Assembly (NCBI GenBank): GCA_016806645.1
Contig: JACSYO010000415.1
Location: 6,582,501-6,646,500 of the forward strand
DNA length: 64,000 nucleotides
Reading direction: 5' to 3'
DNA from: Ophiodon elongatus
Lineage: Eukaryota; Chordata; Actinopteri; Perciformes; Hexagrammidae
Part shown: piece after piece, positions 11,455 to 22,414 of the stretch
Position numbering within the stretch: the stretch's first letter is position 1
Layout: the number at the start of each line of letters is the position of its first letter
The notes under the pieces: model-generated
What the model saw: only the letters and a program-made list of their open reading frames with translations
Database searches by the model: none
What the model was told of the DNA's origin: nothing
Translations under genes and position numbers: made by a program

Positions 11455-11790
11455 AACAGAGGAGAGCGGGAGGGACTGGGGCGATGCAGGCGAAGAGCTG
11501 GGGGGAGAGGCGAGGGGGAGAGAGGGTGGAGGAGGACGGGAAGGAGGCGGAGGGGGGCAGCGGCTGGAGAGGGATGAAAAATCGATGGACAAACAAGTGA
11601 GAGGGCGCTTGCAAAAAGGAAGCCAAAGGGGGGAAAAATTAAGCATTTAAAGAAATTCTGTTTTGGCGGTGTGGAGGAGGATGAGAAAAGGAGAGAGGGG
11701 GGGAGGACGTGGGAGGCCGGGAGCACAAAGCGCCTGAGGGTGGAGGAAAGGGGGGTGGGAGGGGGGAGTGTGGCAGAAACGGACGGACCA
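11455..11790. repeat. Purine-rich (GGA/GGGGA) low-complexity block
   Basis: The plus strand is dominated by G and A in irregular GGGA, GGAG and GAGG strings. It produces long proline- and serine-rich frames on the minus strand (up to 206 codons), which are compositional artefacts. Such DNA can form quadruplexes or triplexes. Confidence 0.75.
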
Positions 11791-12148
11791 CAATGCCCCG
11801 CAGCTCGATAGGGTTGAGTGACCACATCAGGTCTAGAGGCAAGCGTCGAGACATGGGCGAAACCTGATGGCTTTAAGTCAAGAGGATTAGGGGTCTCTCT
11901 CCCTCTCTCTTTAACCCCCTTTTTTTCCTCTCCACCTCTCCCCCCCCCCCCCACCGCCTGCCCCCTCTCACCGTGTCTGTTAGGTGGAGTGCCCCAGTGC
12001 AGGTTGTCCAATCAGTAAAGAGAAGGACCAAAGTATTACTAATAGTCTGGTTTTAATGCTTCAAGTGGTAAACCGGAGAGCTGGCCTGTATGCTCGGCAC
12101 CAAGGTAAACAGGTCAATAGTATTGATCCTGATTCTGACTCTCTCTTT
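11791..12148. other. Non-coding stretch with pyrimidine and C runs
   Basis: A CT-rich segment (about 11896-11939) ends in a C14 run near 11940-11953, followed by ordinary sequence. Confidence 0.55.
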
Positions 12149-12206
12149 CACACACACACACACACACACACAGACAAGCACACACACACACACACACGCA
12201 CGCACA
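12149..12206. repeat. Interrupted (CA)n microsatellite
   Basis: Two CA arrays are joined by CAGACAAG and end with two CACG units. Confidence 0.95.
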
Positions 12207-12869
12207 GCTTCTCGGCTCAGAAACATGGAATGTATTAAGAAGCTTTCTGCATTGCGCCGAAGTTGAGGATGGGGAGTTGACACATGCATACACACAGAAA
12301 TGGAAACGCACACACGTTATTATTATTTTTTTTCAATATTCACACATGTAAAACAGCACAGGCACACCCTAATACTGAAATCCCACAGGCTTCGACACAG
12401 ATGCGAAGAAAAAAAAAAAGAATACAGATACACACAACACAAACACGTATCGGCTCCCTCACATCGTCATGTCTAATTTCGCTTCGTCTAACAACGCAAT
12501 AAAGAATATGTGGCGGGTAGCAGCCCACACAGCAGCAGCTGCACCCAAACACGAGGTTAGAGCAAGTCATTTGAATACAGATTCCTATTGTCCTTCTTAT
12601 GTCAATAAAACTCAGCAGTGCTGAGGAACTAGCGTGGTCAGCAACATTATGGGACTAATTAGCATTTTTCTTCTTTCTTCTGCTGGTTGATCTGTTTAAA
12701 CAAGCCTGGGGGGTCCTGCTGTACTTACTGTAATTAAAGCAAAAGGAGCGACTCTTGCTTGAGAGAAAGCACACACAAAGGCTTCCTCACTAGGGGGATC
12801 TCGAAACTACACAACTAAGTATCCCAGAGTGGCTTTTGTACATGGAAATACGAGGGGCTATACAATAGG
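12207..12869. other. Non-coding stretch with a CTCF-like core
   Basis: TCACTAGGGGGA at 12787-12798 keeps the CACTAGGGGG heart of CTCF sites (ten of twelve consensus positions). Short T8 and A9 runs occur at about 12322 and 12410. No genes are seen. Confidence 0.35.
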
Positions 12870-13115
12870 TAAAGTTGGCAGGTTAGTGCAGCGGTTAGTG
12901 AGTTTCTTCACCCGACGGGACGCCGATTTGTTCCTCAACATGGCCATACCTGTGGAAGCATCCCTGAATGATACTTACTTAACCCCTAGCCACTCCGGGA
13001 GCACAGCAAAGTTGCTGAAGCTGCACCCCAGCTCGGCAAAAAGGAAATTCCTCTTGGGCAATGTATAAAGAATTAAAAAAAAAAGATAGTGAAAGGCGCT
13101 GCAATAAATACACAG
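12870..13115 (+). mobile_element. tRNA-derived SINE, degraded
   Basis: A Pol III A box-like TAGTGCAGCGG lies at 12884-12894, and a decayed B box (GATTTGTTCC) at 12925-12934, at the spacing expected for a tRNA head. The body follows the pattern of common fish tRNA SINEs: a ‘tccctgaatgatactt’ segment, AACCCC, a CTCC segment, and a 3' end with GAAAGGCGCTGCAATAAATA (13091-13110) that resembles the conserved tail with GGCGCTATATAAAT. It has diverged too far for precise ends or a target duplication. The family name is uncertain. Confidence 0.7.
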
Positions 13116-13740
13116 TGCGAGTTGTAAAAAGACTGAGGAGGAAGGGTTTCTCGTCTGCTCTTTTTCTATCACGAGCAGAAAGGAGAGGTGAAATAAAAAG
13201 AAAAAGTATAAAAAGAAATGTAGGAGAAAAGTTCTTTCGGAGAAAAAGGCAATTTTATTGGCCGATAGGAAATCAAACAGACAACTCCTCTCCTCTGATA
13301 GTTCTCAGTCTGCTCTGGCTGTGGGCCATGTTAGCAGGAGCGGTGCTCACCGAGGCATTAAAAGCATAGCAATGACACCAATGTAATGTAGCCACTCTGA
13401 TCTGAATTATGACACTTAGCATGGATTGGATAACCCTTATTATGGCGTTCATTTAGGCTGACGTGCGGCAAATTATAGGCTGTCATGCCGCAGATGCCCC
13501 GGCTGTTTGGACTAGAGCTGACACTAAGGAACTGCTGTTGCGTGATACGGCCTGATGTGATTGATGCAACAGTTTCTCTGATGTGAAGTATCTCTGATCT
13601 GAAGTATGTCATTATTTTTATAAGTGTGTCATTAATTCTCAAAAGCCTTTTTTTTTATGAATGAGTTGTTCTCAAACTTCAGGTTTTTTCAGACTCATTA
13701 AATAATTTTGAATACAAGCATGCCCTCTCGTTTCCTGCTG

Positions 13741-13742
<2 letters not shown>
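13116..13742. other. Unique non-coding stretch
   Basis: A-rich at the start (13130-13250), then mixed. It includes a GTTGTTCTCAAACTT string at 13666-13680 reminiscent of hAT terminal repeats, but nothing else supports an element. Confidence 0.5.

Positions 13743-13773
<31 letters not shown>
13743..13773. repeat. (AC)15 microsatellite
   Basis: Pure AC array of 31 bp. Confidence 0.97.
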
Positions 13774-13776
<3 letters not shown>

Positions 13777-13906
13777 CACCATCCAGGAGCAAATAAGAGT
13801 GTGTTGTTCTAACGGCTCAATGCTTTCAATCCTGGCTTCCTGCTTGTTACAGCTCTGTTCCTGCTCAAACGGAGCTCTTCAAGCATATGCAACTGTCACT
13901 GCTGCT

Positions 13907-13909
<3 letters not shown>

Positions 13910-13951
<42 letters not shown>
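13910..13951. repeat. (CA)20 microsatellite
   Basis: Pure CA array of about 42 bp, 136 bp after the previous array and in the same orientation. Confidence 0.97.
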
Positions 13952-13953
<2 letters not shown>

Positions 13954-14746
13954 GTGCACAGTGACACTGATTATTTGTTTGGCGTGCAAAGCCTTCTTCA
14001 TTGTCCAACAAGCCTTTAACAAATGCTGGACACTGCAGTCACAATTTCACAACAAATCAGATACTGTCACTTCATTGATCTGGCTCATGATCGTCATAAC
14101 GCCAGCAGTATATAAGCAATATATTGTGTATCATAGATTCACTCAGTTGATTTATATATTCTTGAAAAGGTCCTTTAAATCACTGCTTATTTTACCATAT
14201 ATTTTGGTTGGGAAACTACAATTAAAGAGTGTTATAAAATAACGCGTATAGAAACGAATCATCTTTGTCTGGTCTCATCATTATTCTTGCACAATCATCT
14301 ATGACGGACACCGAGGCTCATAAGAGAGCACAGCAGAAATATACGGTCTACTCACAATTTCATGTATATTTCTAAGAATATGCAATACTTCCAAACTTTT
14401 CAGTTCAGAGAGGAAGGTGTAAACAGTCAAATTGGTTTCATGAAAAAAGGTTATGAATTGTTCAACCATTTGCATCATCAACTTAATTACAGCAATGAAA
14501 AGCCTCTTAAATACAAAGGAACAGGTAATGTGTGTGCAAACGTGTTCCCTGTCGTGCTGATGAACAGATTCCGACGTTTGATATTTTACCGTTATTATTT
14601 CATTTAACGTCTTCTCAGCAGTCTGGATGAAACAGGTTCTGCAGTATTTGTAAATGGAATATGACAGAAGTAATGCAGCAACAACAATCACATGTTACAA
14701 ATGTCAGTCACAGTAGTCCATAGAGTATGCACTGACATGTAAACAA
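13952..14746. other. Unique AT-rich non-coding stretch
   Basis: Frames of 81-148 codons exist but have no signatures and begin inside or beside CA repeats. No transposon is recognised. Confidence 0.5.
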
Positions 14747-15045
14747 TGTGTGTGTGTGTGTGTGTGTGTGTCTGTGTGTGTGTGTGTTGTAACATGTTTG
14801 TAAACATGTGTGTGTACATTATTGTCTGTTGCCACATACTTACATAATGCATGATGTGTATAAGTGCATGCAAGTTGTATTTGTATGTATGTGTGTGTGT
14901 GTGTGTGTTTATGCGTGTGTTTGTGTGAGTGTGTGTGTGTGTGTGTGTGTGCGTGTGTTGTGACATGTTTGTAAACATGTGTGTGTACATTATTGTCTGT
15001 TTCCACATGCTTACATGATGCATGATGTGTATAAGTGCATGCAAG

Positions 15046-15102
<57 letters not shown>
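14747..15102. repeat. GT-array cluster containing a 92-bp tandem duplication
   Basis: Three GT arrays (14747-14786, 14889-14957, 15047-15102) alternate with two copies of one 92-bp segment, 14787-14878 and 14958-15049. The copies are offset by exactly 171 bp with no indels and four mismatches. Each has the inverted repeat ACATGTTT-GT-AAACATGT, whose GTAAACA is a forkhead-type core. The unit was evidently duplicated together with its GT flank, probably by slippage or unequal exchange. Confidence 0.9.
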
Positions 15103-15103
<1 letters not shown>

Positions 15104-15210
15104 AAGCCCTGGGGAGAACCCCAGTCTTAGGGTTGTGTGTGACAGCCAGCCATCCTGCCAGATCAAGACCTGTCAGCCATGCAACCCAGCCCCAGCCACA
15201 TCCCCTCTGT

Positions 15211-15278
15211 TCCTCCTCCTCCTCCTCCTCCTCCTCCTCCTCCTCTTCTTCTTCTTCCCTCCCTCCCTCCCTCCCTCT
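15211..15278. repeat. Compound (TCC)n-(TTC)n-(CCCT)n array
   Basis: About eleven TCC units pass into four TTC units and then five CCCT units. All three motifs are pyrimidine-only. Confidence 0.95.
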
Positions 15279-16140
15279 CCATCCCATCCCTCCATCCATG
15301 CTGCAGCCTTAAACAAGCACCAGCACTTATCAGCCAGAAAAATAATTGGGAAGTCTGCCGCCTGCAATACGTTGGTCCTCCCCTCCGTCCACCCGGGTCG
15401 CTTCAGCAGTGTCAGCTCCCATTAGGGGCAACGCCGGGCGTCAGGGCCAAGTCTGACTATCTCTATCAGCGGCTCTCTGTCTCTGCCTGTCTACCTTTCA
15501 CGTTTTTTTTTCTCTCATTCTAAGTCATAAACGCTGTCTACGCATCTACCTACCAGCCTACGAATGTATCTGTGCATCTATTAGTAAAAGTATTTACAAG
15601 CATTTTGAGACCCATCTGTTGTACAGCACGGTCTACGAGACGAAAAACTCTCCAAACTTGAGTTTTGAGAAATTTTAATTTGATGTGCATCGTCTATGTT
15701 TGTTTCTCCCCTTTGCCTCGGTGAGAGAATGAGGGAGCGGAGGAAACATGGATATTCTCCCTTAGGGTCAACAGTGAGAAAAGAGCGAGGGGGCGGGAGG
15801 GTGCGGTGCAGTGGGGAAGTGGACGGCGCTGTGGGTGCTCTCCGGAGCATCAGTACGTTGTCACTGTCATGTCACAAGGCCGTCTGAGCGTCTCGTGCGG
15901 CCGAGCCGCCTGGCAAGCAGGGAGACAGAGAGATAGATCCAAGGGGCCAGCGGGAGTTGATGTTGATGTTGCACCGCTGTTGTAGCAAACACGTGGGTTT
16001 GTGTGCATGTGTGTGTTTCTACGCTGAGGAGCCATGACAGGGACAGCGGTTCGGCTGTCATTCCGGGCGCTATGATGCGATTGGCCGGGGCTGACATGTC
16101 ATGGGGGGGTTCATGTCCAGCAGAGCAGTGTGTGGGTGCT
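15279..16140. other. Unique non-coding stretch
   Basis: Moderately GC-rich with several CpG (15840-15910), no repeat family and no plausible exon. Confidence 0.5.
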
Positions 16141-16144
16141 TCAG

Positions 16145-16168
16145 TGTGTGTGTGTGTGTGTGTGTGTG
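16145..16168. repeat. (GT)12 microsatellite
   Basis: Short pure GT array. Confidence 0.95.
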
Positions 16169-16491
16169 AGCTGTAGTACAGAAGGGGACGCCAGGGTATT
16201 GCCTCCCAAACGCCACAACCGCTGAGCCGTGTCGCTCTATCTCTCCACAAAAGCATGACATGCTGTGACCTCACCCAGCCCACTGGTATGTGGGTGTAAT
16301 AACCATTTATTGAAACACAGGGGAGAGTGGCATAATGTAAAAGCAGCTCCTGCACACAGAAATCAAGTCCATCTATTTACCTATGATACCCAGGGGGTAA
16401 CTGACTGCACGTGACCCTCCACAGCAACACAAAAGGCCTTTAGGCACTTTGGACTGTATGACCCTCTATTTATACTTCTTACTACACTGGT

Positions 16492-16562
16492 ACTCAACGA
16501 TGTCCTGTAGGACCCCTTAGATGGTCATCCAGTGTGTCACACTGGACCCCTCTCAGTTGAGT
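16492..16562. other. Nested inverted repeats
   Basis: Outer arms ACTCAAC (16492-16498) and GTTGAGT (16556-16562) enclose a 19-bp near-palindrome, TCCAGTGTG-T-CACACTGGA (16528-16546). Both pairs are perfect. They could fold as a stem-loop in RNA, or be remnants of a terminal-inverted-repeat element; no such family was recognised. Confidence 0.6.
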
Positions 16563-16789
16563 CTTGCATAAGCGAGGGCAGTTACTAAACCTCTGACCCA
16601 TTTCTGAATATATTACACACACCTAACTACTACTCCGACGCATGTGTCCTCCAATGCCTAGATACCATATTGCCCTTGAGCCACTCTCTGCCTAAGCTTT
16701 CCTGGTGCAAGTCCAAGGGCCCGCAACTGCCTCCCGCAATGCGCGAGGTGACATTGAGAGGGAGGCCCCCGAGTCTCGGCTGATTTGGG

Positions 16790-16930
16790 GTATCCATCCG
16801 GCTACCCGCGCACAAATAAATAATGCAATGGCCGGCTAATGCAGTGGGCCCTGACGCAGTGGCTGACGTTGCCTGCAGCTACCTTTGGGCTGGAAAATAA
16901 TTACCATGCAAAAGAGGGGGGAAAAGGCCC
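16790..16930. promoter_or_regulatory. CNE-like short block
   Basis: Unique sequence with GCTAATGCA and AATAATTACC homeodomain-type cores and ordinary GC content, lying between low-complexity segments. Support is from texture only. Confidence 0.25.
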
Positions 16931-17043
16931 CCATACATAGTGTAATGGGCTAAAATGGGGTGATACAATGCAGCTGCCCTCCACGCTTCGATGCCTCTCT
17001 CTCTCCTGCTCTTTCTTTTTCTCCATCTCTGACACTCTCTTAA

Positions 17044-17044
<1 letters not shown>

Positions 17045-17089
<45 letters not shown>
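17045..17089. repeat. Compound (CT)7-(TA)15 microsatellite
   Basis: CT units at 17045-17059 run into about 31 bp of alternating TA (17059-17089), an easily melted or cruciform-forming array. Confidence 0.97.
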
Positions 17090-17093
<4 letters not shown>

Positions 17094-17868
17094 CTTCTCT
17101 GCTATACACCATAGCCACTGCCTAGCCAACCAGTGTTGTTCGTTCCTCTGAGGGGCTCAGTGAGATGAGAAGCTGTTAGTGGCACCAGCCTGATATTCAT
17201 GGTTCTGGGGTTTCCACTGGCACACTGTCACACATGTTATTGTAGGTACTCACTACAGGAAGCAAAGGAGTGATTTGGATTGTCTGTTGTTTGTGTTGAG
17301 CGGTAACACGGTCTATTATACATATTTCAAGCATCTGAATCATTATTATGTTCATTACTTTGTGGAACATAAAAAATACACTATATTTTCAGAACAGTAT
17401 AAGTCCCTAGTTTTCATACAACCCTGCCCCAAGAGTGTGTGGTATTCCAATTAGACTTTGGCATTGACATTGGCCTCAGTTTACAGTGGAGCAAACAGAT
17501 GGGTCGGTATGTTGACTAATCCAGTGCAGGCAGAGACGTGCTGATTATGAATAGAGGGCTGATCAATGTACTGCTGTTTACACAGGCCTAACAGTGTTTA
17601 CTAAGACACATTTAAACACAACCCTCCTGCTCTCATCCATCAACCCGGGTAAAGGACCGAGAACGACGGTGTCATTTATCTTAGCCCCGAAACAGACATT
17701 TACTGGACAGGGGTTATAATGCACTCTCAGAAATACTGTGACAATCTTTCTACTCAAGAGTACAGTGCTCACAGATCTCAGCACCAAAGGCACATCTCCG
17801 GCCATCATGAAACCTCTTGATTTGTAAATGTAGGCACAATGACACAATTTTAAGTAATTTCCCTATTT
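17090..17868. other. Unique non-coding stretch
   Basis: Mixed AT-rich sequence without repeats, coding frames or recognisable sites. Confidence 0.5.
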
Positions 17869-18090
17869 TTGTAAAAAAAAAAAATTAAAAAAATGAAGGC
17901 ACCTTTCTGCTCTTTTTTTTTCTGAGAATGAGGATAAGATTTTGCTTGCAATATGTGAGGGACCGAAAAAAAAAAAGAGAAAAAAAAAAAACGTGTTAAG
18001 ATTCAAGTGCAATGATGGGTAACTTCAGTGGGAAACAGTTCTATGTGGCCTTTGACCGAATTTGAACTTGAAAAAAAAAAGCTGAATTTG
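17869..18090. repeat. A-rich segment with multiple homopolymer runs
   Basis: Several A runs of 7-13 (from about 17872, 17887, 17967, 17981 and 18071) and a T10 run (about 17914) lie within 220 bp. They could be decayed retrotransposon tails, but no body is attached. Confidence 0.65.
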
Positions 18091-19491
18091 AGACTAAACA
18101 ACTGAATAACTTTTATGTTTTGTTGCAGCAGTGAAGCTATCATTCACACTTGCTGTCCTAAGTCACAGAAGAATTGCAATACTAATGCAAAATAGGAACA
18201 GAATTTATTGGGCTCCTTTAATAGCGACCACAAAAACACTTTGATTGAATTGTATGCTTTTGCACATAAATGTTCATTTGGAATTCTGGCCTTCCTCTCT
18301 CCTATTCAGAGGAGCTGTCATGTCCTTCACACTCTAGGTCCAAGGGCAATATACCGTGAAAAACCAAGCCATGATCTACTGCAGCCCTTCCACGCATCTT
18401 GACCCCCATCGTCTCAACCCCACTTTCTGTTGAATACTATGGAATGGGGTGGGGGGGGGTGAGCGCCATGGAGACCGAAGGGCATCCTGGGACCGGGGCA
18501 TGCCGCCTGCCACCAGGTCCCCTTCACTCTGGGGGCCTGTCAGTCAAAGCAGAAAACTTCCCTTTGAAGCTCTGTCAACTCTCTGGAGTGTCTCTCTGCC
18601 CCAAACTCAGCCCCCTACTCCCAACCCCATCCGGGCTCCACACCTCCATCCCCCTTATCCTCCCATTAGCTCCCCTCCTCTCCCTTTGTTACTCCCTTCC
18701 TTCCCCGAGTGACCCCCTCTTGAAATTCGCTGTCCACTGTCCCCAAAAAAGTTATCCCCATATCCCCCCTTATCTCCGTCTCAAGCTATGCAATCCAAAA
18801 ATTGAACTTGAAAAAAAAAAAAAAAAGGAAAAAAAAGAGTGGCACAGAAAGAGCTTAGTTTCACTTTTGCAAACCAAATAAGGTTTAAAATGGTAAGGCG
18901 TCATGAGAGAGTAACTCTTAAGCCCTGAGACAGACACGCAGGGTGAATCCCTACAGCTCGCTTGGCTCAACGGTGAGTGACACTGACGGCTCCGGCGTGT
19001 TGTCCCGTTCCAAAAAAAAAGAAGAAGTGGTGAAGAAAAATGAAGCTGCATTCAGAATTCTGGCACATGCTGCTTGATAATCGCTGATTAAGTCATATTT
19101 TTCACGCAGATCACGTGCCACCGACAGGGAAACCGGGGAAGCTGTTGGTGTTATCAATTAGGGCATTGTTGTTTTTTATGAATCTGAATCGCAAAAATGA
19201 TGAATTTGACTGATCAGCAGCACCGCTTACAGTGGATGCATGACGCCGAGGCGTGGGGAGGATGTGCTAAGTGCTGATGTTTAAGAAAATGCTTTGAAGG
19301 CACATGTATCATTGAGCGCCGCTCTCCATACCAGGACATTAGACTTGCTGATGGCTTGTTTAAGAAGTGATGAAATGCGTATTAGATTTGTTGTGACTCA
19401 AGCAGCTGTGTTCACACCTCGCACTGGCTTGTTAGTGTTGCCAGTGGATTTCCGATAAGTGCTCATTGACTTACCCACGCTAAACACCATA

Positions 19492-19492
<1 letters not shown>
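18091..19492. other. Non-coding stretch, C-rich then A-rich
   Basis: A CCT-rich part (18560-18780) is followed by an A16 run at 18811-18826 and a short A9 run near 19012. Forward frames here (to 160 codons) read the proline- and serine-rich composition and are not credible genes. Confidence 0.5.
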
Positions 19493-19531
<39 letters not shown>

Positions 19532-19568
19532 GTGTGTGCGTGCGTGTGTGTGCGTGTGTGTGTGTGTG
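19493..19568. repeat. Interrupted (GT)n microsatellite
   Basis: 76 bp of TG units with CCG and GCG interruptions in the second half. Confidence 0.96.
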
Positions 19569-19849
19569 AAGGCACTCATAGGCGTGTTTTCTGAGCGCGT
19601 GTGTGCGCTTGGGTGTGTATTAGTGTATCTATCGGACGTGTGGGCATGTGAATTAAGTCCATCTGTGAAAGTGTATTAAAGTTTACAGTGTGTCACACCT
19701 CAAAAAGAATTAATTGAAAAAAGGGGGGAGACAGATAGCTCAAGCCTGGGGCTGCTGAATATGAAGTCTAAGGCTTAAAGAAAAGTCAGGAGGGACAAAG
19801 ATAAAGGTGGAAGACTCAACAGTTTTCTCTCCGAGAAGCCTTGAGCCCT

Positions 19850-20045
19850 GCTCGATGAGACAGAGCGCCGTTGAGGTGTTGTTCTCTGTTACCTCAACTA
19901 GCCAAGACTGACCAATTAACCAGCGCGTGCTGCTAATTAGCAGAATTATAATTAACACCTCCGGCTTAACCAACAGCATCATCACGCTCCTAGAAATCCT
20001 ACGGTACATCAAATCTGCTCAGAAGCCGAGACACAAAGGGCAATT
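19850..20045. promoter_or_regulatory. CNE-like block with 14-bp homeodomain palindrome
   Basis: CTGCTAATTAGCAG at 19930-19943 is a perfect palindrome centred on TAATTA. It is preceded by CCAATTAACC (about 19912) and followed at once by AATTATAATTAAC (from 19944). Four homeodomain cores therefore fall within about 50 bp of unique DNA. TAATTA palindromes bind paired and LIM-type homeodomain dimers in general. This is one of the best enhancer candidates by motif content, but conservation is unproven. Confidence 0.45.
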
Positions 20046-20307
20046 GATCTCAAAATGGTCACAAGTATGTATTACATGATCTACAATGAAAAATGAACTT
20101 TACAAATGTGTACGACTTGTGCGTTATTTCCCAAATGCATGTTCTAATCTTGAACACATGTAAAACTGTTTTATTAAAGCACACATCACAACCAGAATAA
20201 CTAATAATATTTGCTCAGTCACTGAAAACGGTTAAGCAATGTAAACGTTATAATGCAGCTTAACTTTTTCTCTTGTATTCGCTGTACAGGTCAGTCCTGC
20301 TTGCTCC

Positions 20308-20318
20308 AATATGGCGGC
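20308..20318 (+). promoter_or_regulatory. YY1-like site
   Basis: AATATGGCGGC fits the long YY1 consensus AANATGGCGGC. YY1 sites of this form sit near many vertebrate transcription starts and in some LINE 5' ends. There is no CpG-rich surround here, so its role is open. Confidence 0.4.
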
Positions 20319-20342
20319 ATCACTGTGACCAATGTGGCATAT

Positions 20343-20367
20343 GTATATATATATATATATATATATG
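20343..20367. repeat. (TA)12 microsatellite
   Basis: Short alternating TA array, 25 bp. Confidence 0.95.
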
Positions 20368-22140
20368 TTTTTTCCAAAAGAAGAAAAAGACCGCAACCTA
20401 GTAGCAGTAAACCATCGTCATCAAATTTATAGGCTACTGTGTGGACTATATAGTTGTTAAATGTATGTGTTCTAATCGAGGGATCACAAGCTATTCTGTC
20501 TATTTAGAAAAATGTCTTTCCCACTTTGAAATTACACATAATTAAACTCAAACCGCTGAAAGTCCCAGCTTCCCACTAGCACTTAAACACAGCATGTATT
20601 TATTAGCTGTGTGCAGCTGGAGACCGTAAAAAATCTCAAAAGTCTCAAAACTCCACAAGCAAATGTAACCTGATCCGTACGTATCAGGCAATCGGTGCGC
20701 ACACATTAAGAATATATTGAAGTTTTATTGAGTTGTTTATAAAGAAAGTTAACAGAAATTTAAAAAAGACAGAAAATAACGTCAAAGACAAAAACAAACA
20801 CCGAAACATAACTGATTCAAAAGCACCAGCACAGCAACAGCCCACATTAACAATCTGTAAATGAATAGAAATGATTGTCGCAAATATTTTTAGACATTTG
20901 TATACACAGGAAGCTTTTTGGAGGCAAAAAATTATCAGATCTGTAAAATAATTTAGTAAAAAATATGTGGTAAAATATGAGTATTTATTCATAGTGGTTG
21001 TGAGGTTGTGTGAAACTGTTTAAAAATTGCTTGGTATTTGTGTGAAGACCGGTGCATGCATTTGTGAGTACCTGAAATTACAAACAATCTTACTCCACAA
21101 TCAACCGACCAAGTGGATCTATGGGGCAGTGAGGTGCCATGAAGCACATAGCAAGGCATTGTACATTTGACCCTTGGAGTTCATTTGACTGCACTGCCTC
21201 CCTCTCTCCCTGACAGTGCCGGGTGTTGCCCTCTCATTGCCGACACGTGGCCGGCAGGCCAGCTCATGGCCACGGGGCCTGCTCCTTTGAATAACGGCAG
21301 GTTAAGACATAATCATCTTCAGCAAGGAGAAGATTCACTTTGACCTCATCACCTCCATCTCCCCATTCCCAAGCCCAGGGAGAGATGGAGGGAGAGACAG
21401 CGAGGGAGAAAGACAAAGAGGGAGAGATTAAGAGAGAGAGAGCAAATTACAGAGTGAACCCAGAGGCCAAAAAGAGACAGAGGGAGCGATCGAGGGTGAG
21501 GATAGTTAGTTCTCGACTTTGATGCTTAACTCTCGTCGACAGTGCAAAGACTGAGAATCATAGAGATGTGCGGCGAGAAAACTCCTCTCTGTGGGTTGCT
21601 GCGCTACAACCCCAAGGCTGCACAATCATTCTCACATGTTAATGGGCTGCCATTTGGCTCCTAAATCAACCGAGGGCAGGAGACTGAAGTGAGCATAGCG
21701 CAAGACAAATACCCAGTCCATTATAGGAAGGCAGTGGAGTTCAAGTATGAAAACATGAGAAAATGACGTCTGTAAAACTTTTCTATAATAAATAGACATT
21801 TCATGAGAGAAGAGGGCGCATGCATTGAGCCACGCGAAGCGGTACATTCACAAAAAAAAACACACGCGCTCATGCATGTGGCATGAAGGGGTACACAGTA
21901 GGGAGCACCACCGCAATTGATGAAGAACATTCTTCTCATGTACCCCGTCCCAGTTTTAGACTTCAGATTCTGCCTCTCTCTCATGCTCTCTATCCATCTC
22001 TCTCTCTCATTCTTTCTCTCCCTCTCTGGTCCACTAACCCAATTTAAAAGCAAGCAGCCAGACACCTCCTCCTGCAGTTTGTCTGGGACAGTAGACAGCC
22101 CTGTTAGTAGGACTGGGCTTGTAATGACTACATTCTGACA
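20368..22140. other. Unique non-coding stretch
   Basis: AT-rich to about 21100, then GC-balanced with purine-rich GAGA strings at 21370-21500. A segment at 21120-21200 vaguely resembles a tRNA-SINE head, without usable A and B boxes. No genes. Confidence 0.5.
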
Positions 22141-22189
22141 GTGTGTGAGTGTGTGTGTGTGTGTGTGTGTGCGTGTGTGTGTGTGTGTG

Positions 22190-22228
<39 letters not shown>

Positions 22229-22280
22229 GTGTGTGTGTGTGCGTGTGTGCGTGTGTGTGCGTGCGTGCGTGCGTGCGCGC
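22141..22280. repeat. Long (GT)n/(GC)n array
   Basis: 140 bp of almost perfect purine-pyrimidine alternation. TG units are broken by GC steps and end in GTGCGTGC and GCGCGC. The GC-containing end is the most Z-DNA-prone sequence in the window. Confidence 0.97.
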
Positions 22281-22414
22281 ATTTATGAGTGTGAACCAGT
22301 CTAAGGCTCCAAAAACTACTCACGGATTGAGACCTCAGTTCACACACGCTTGTCTGTAAACACAGCTGTATCTATATTACTGCACAGTAAATCCATCCAC
22401 TTCCATCTGGTACA

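Noticed and set aside
11391..12011. 206-codon frame on the minus strand
   Set aside because: It reads the purine-rich block and is almost entirely proline, serine and leucine with no domain or splice context.
13666..13700. GTTGTTCTCAAACTT, similar to hAT terminal repeats
   Set aside because: No second terminus, body or target duplication nearby.
14688..15425. Frames of 203, 148 and 133 codons on both strands
   Set aside because: They translate GT/CA arrays and the TCC/TTC array; repeated His-Thr, Cys-Val, Glu or Leu/Ser runs only.
21120..21200. Possible SINE head
   Set aside because: The supposed A and B boxes do not meet consensus and no tail is seen.
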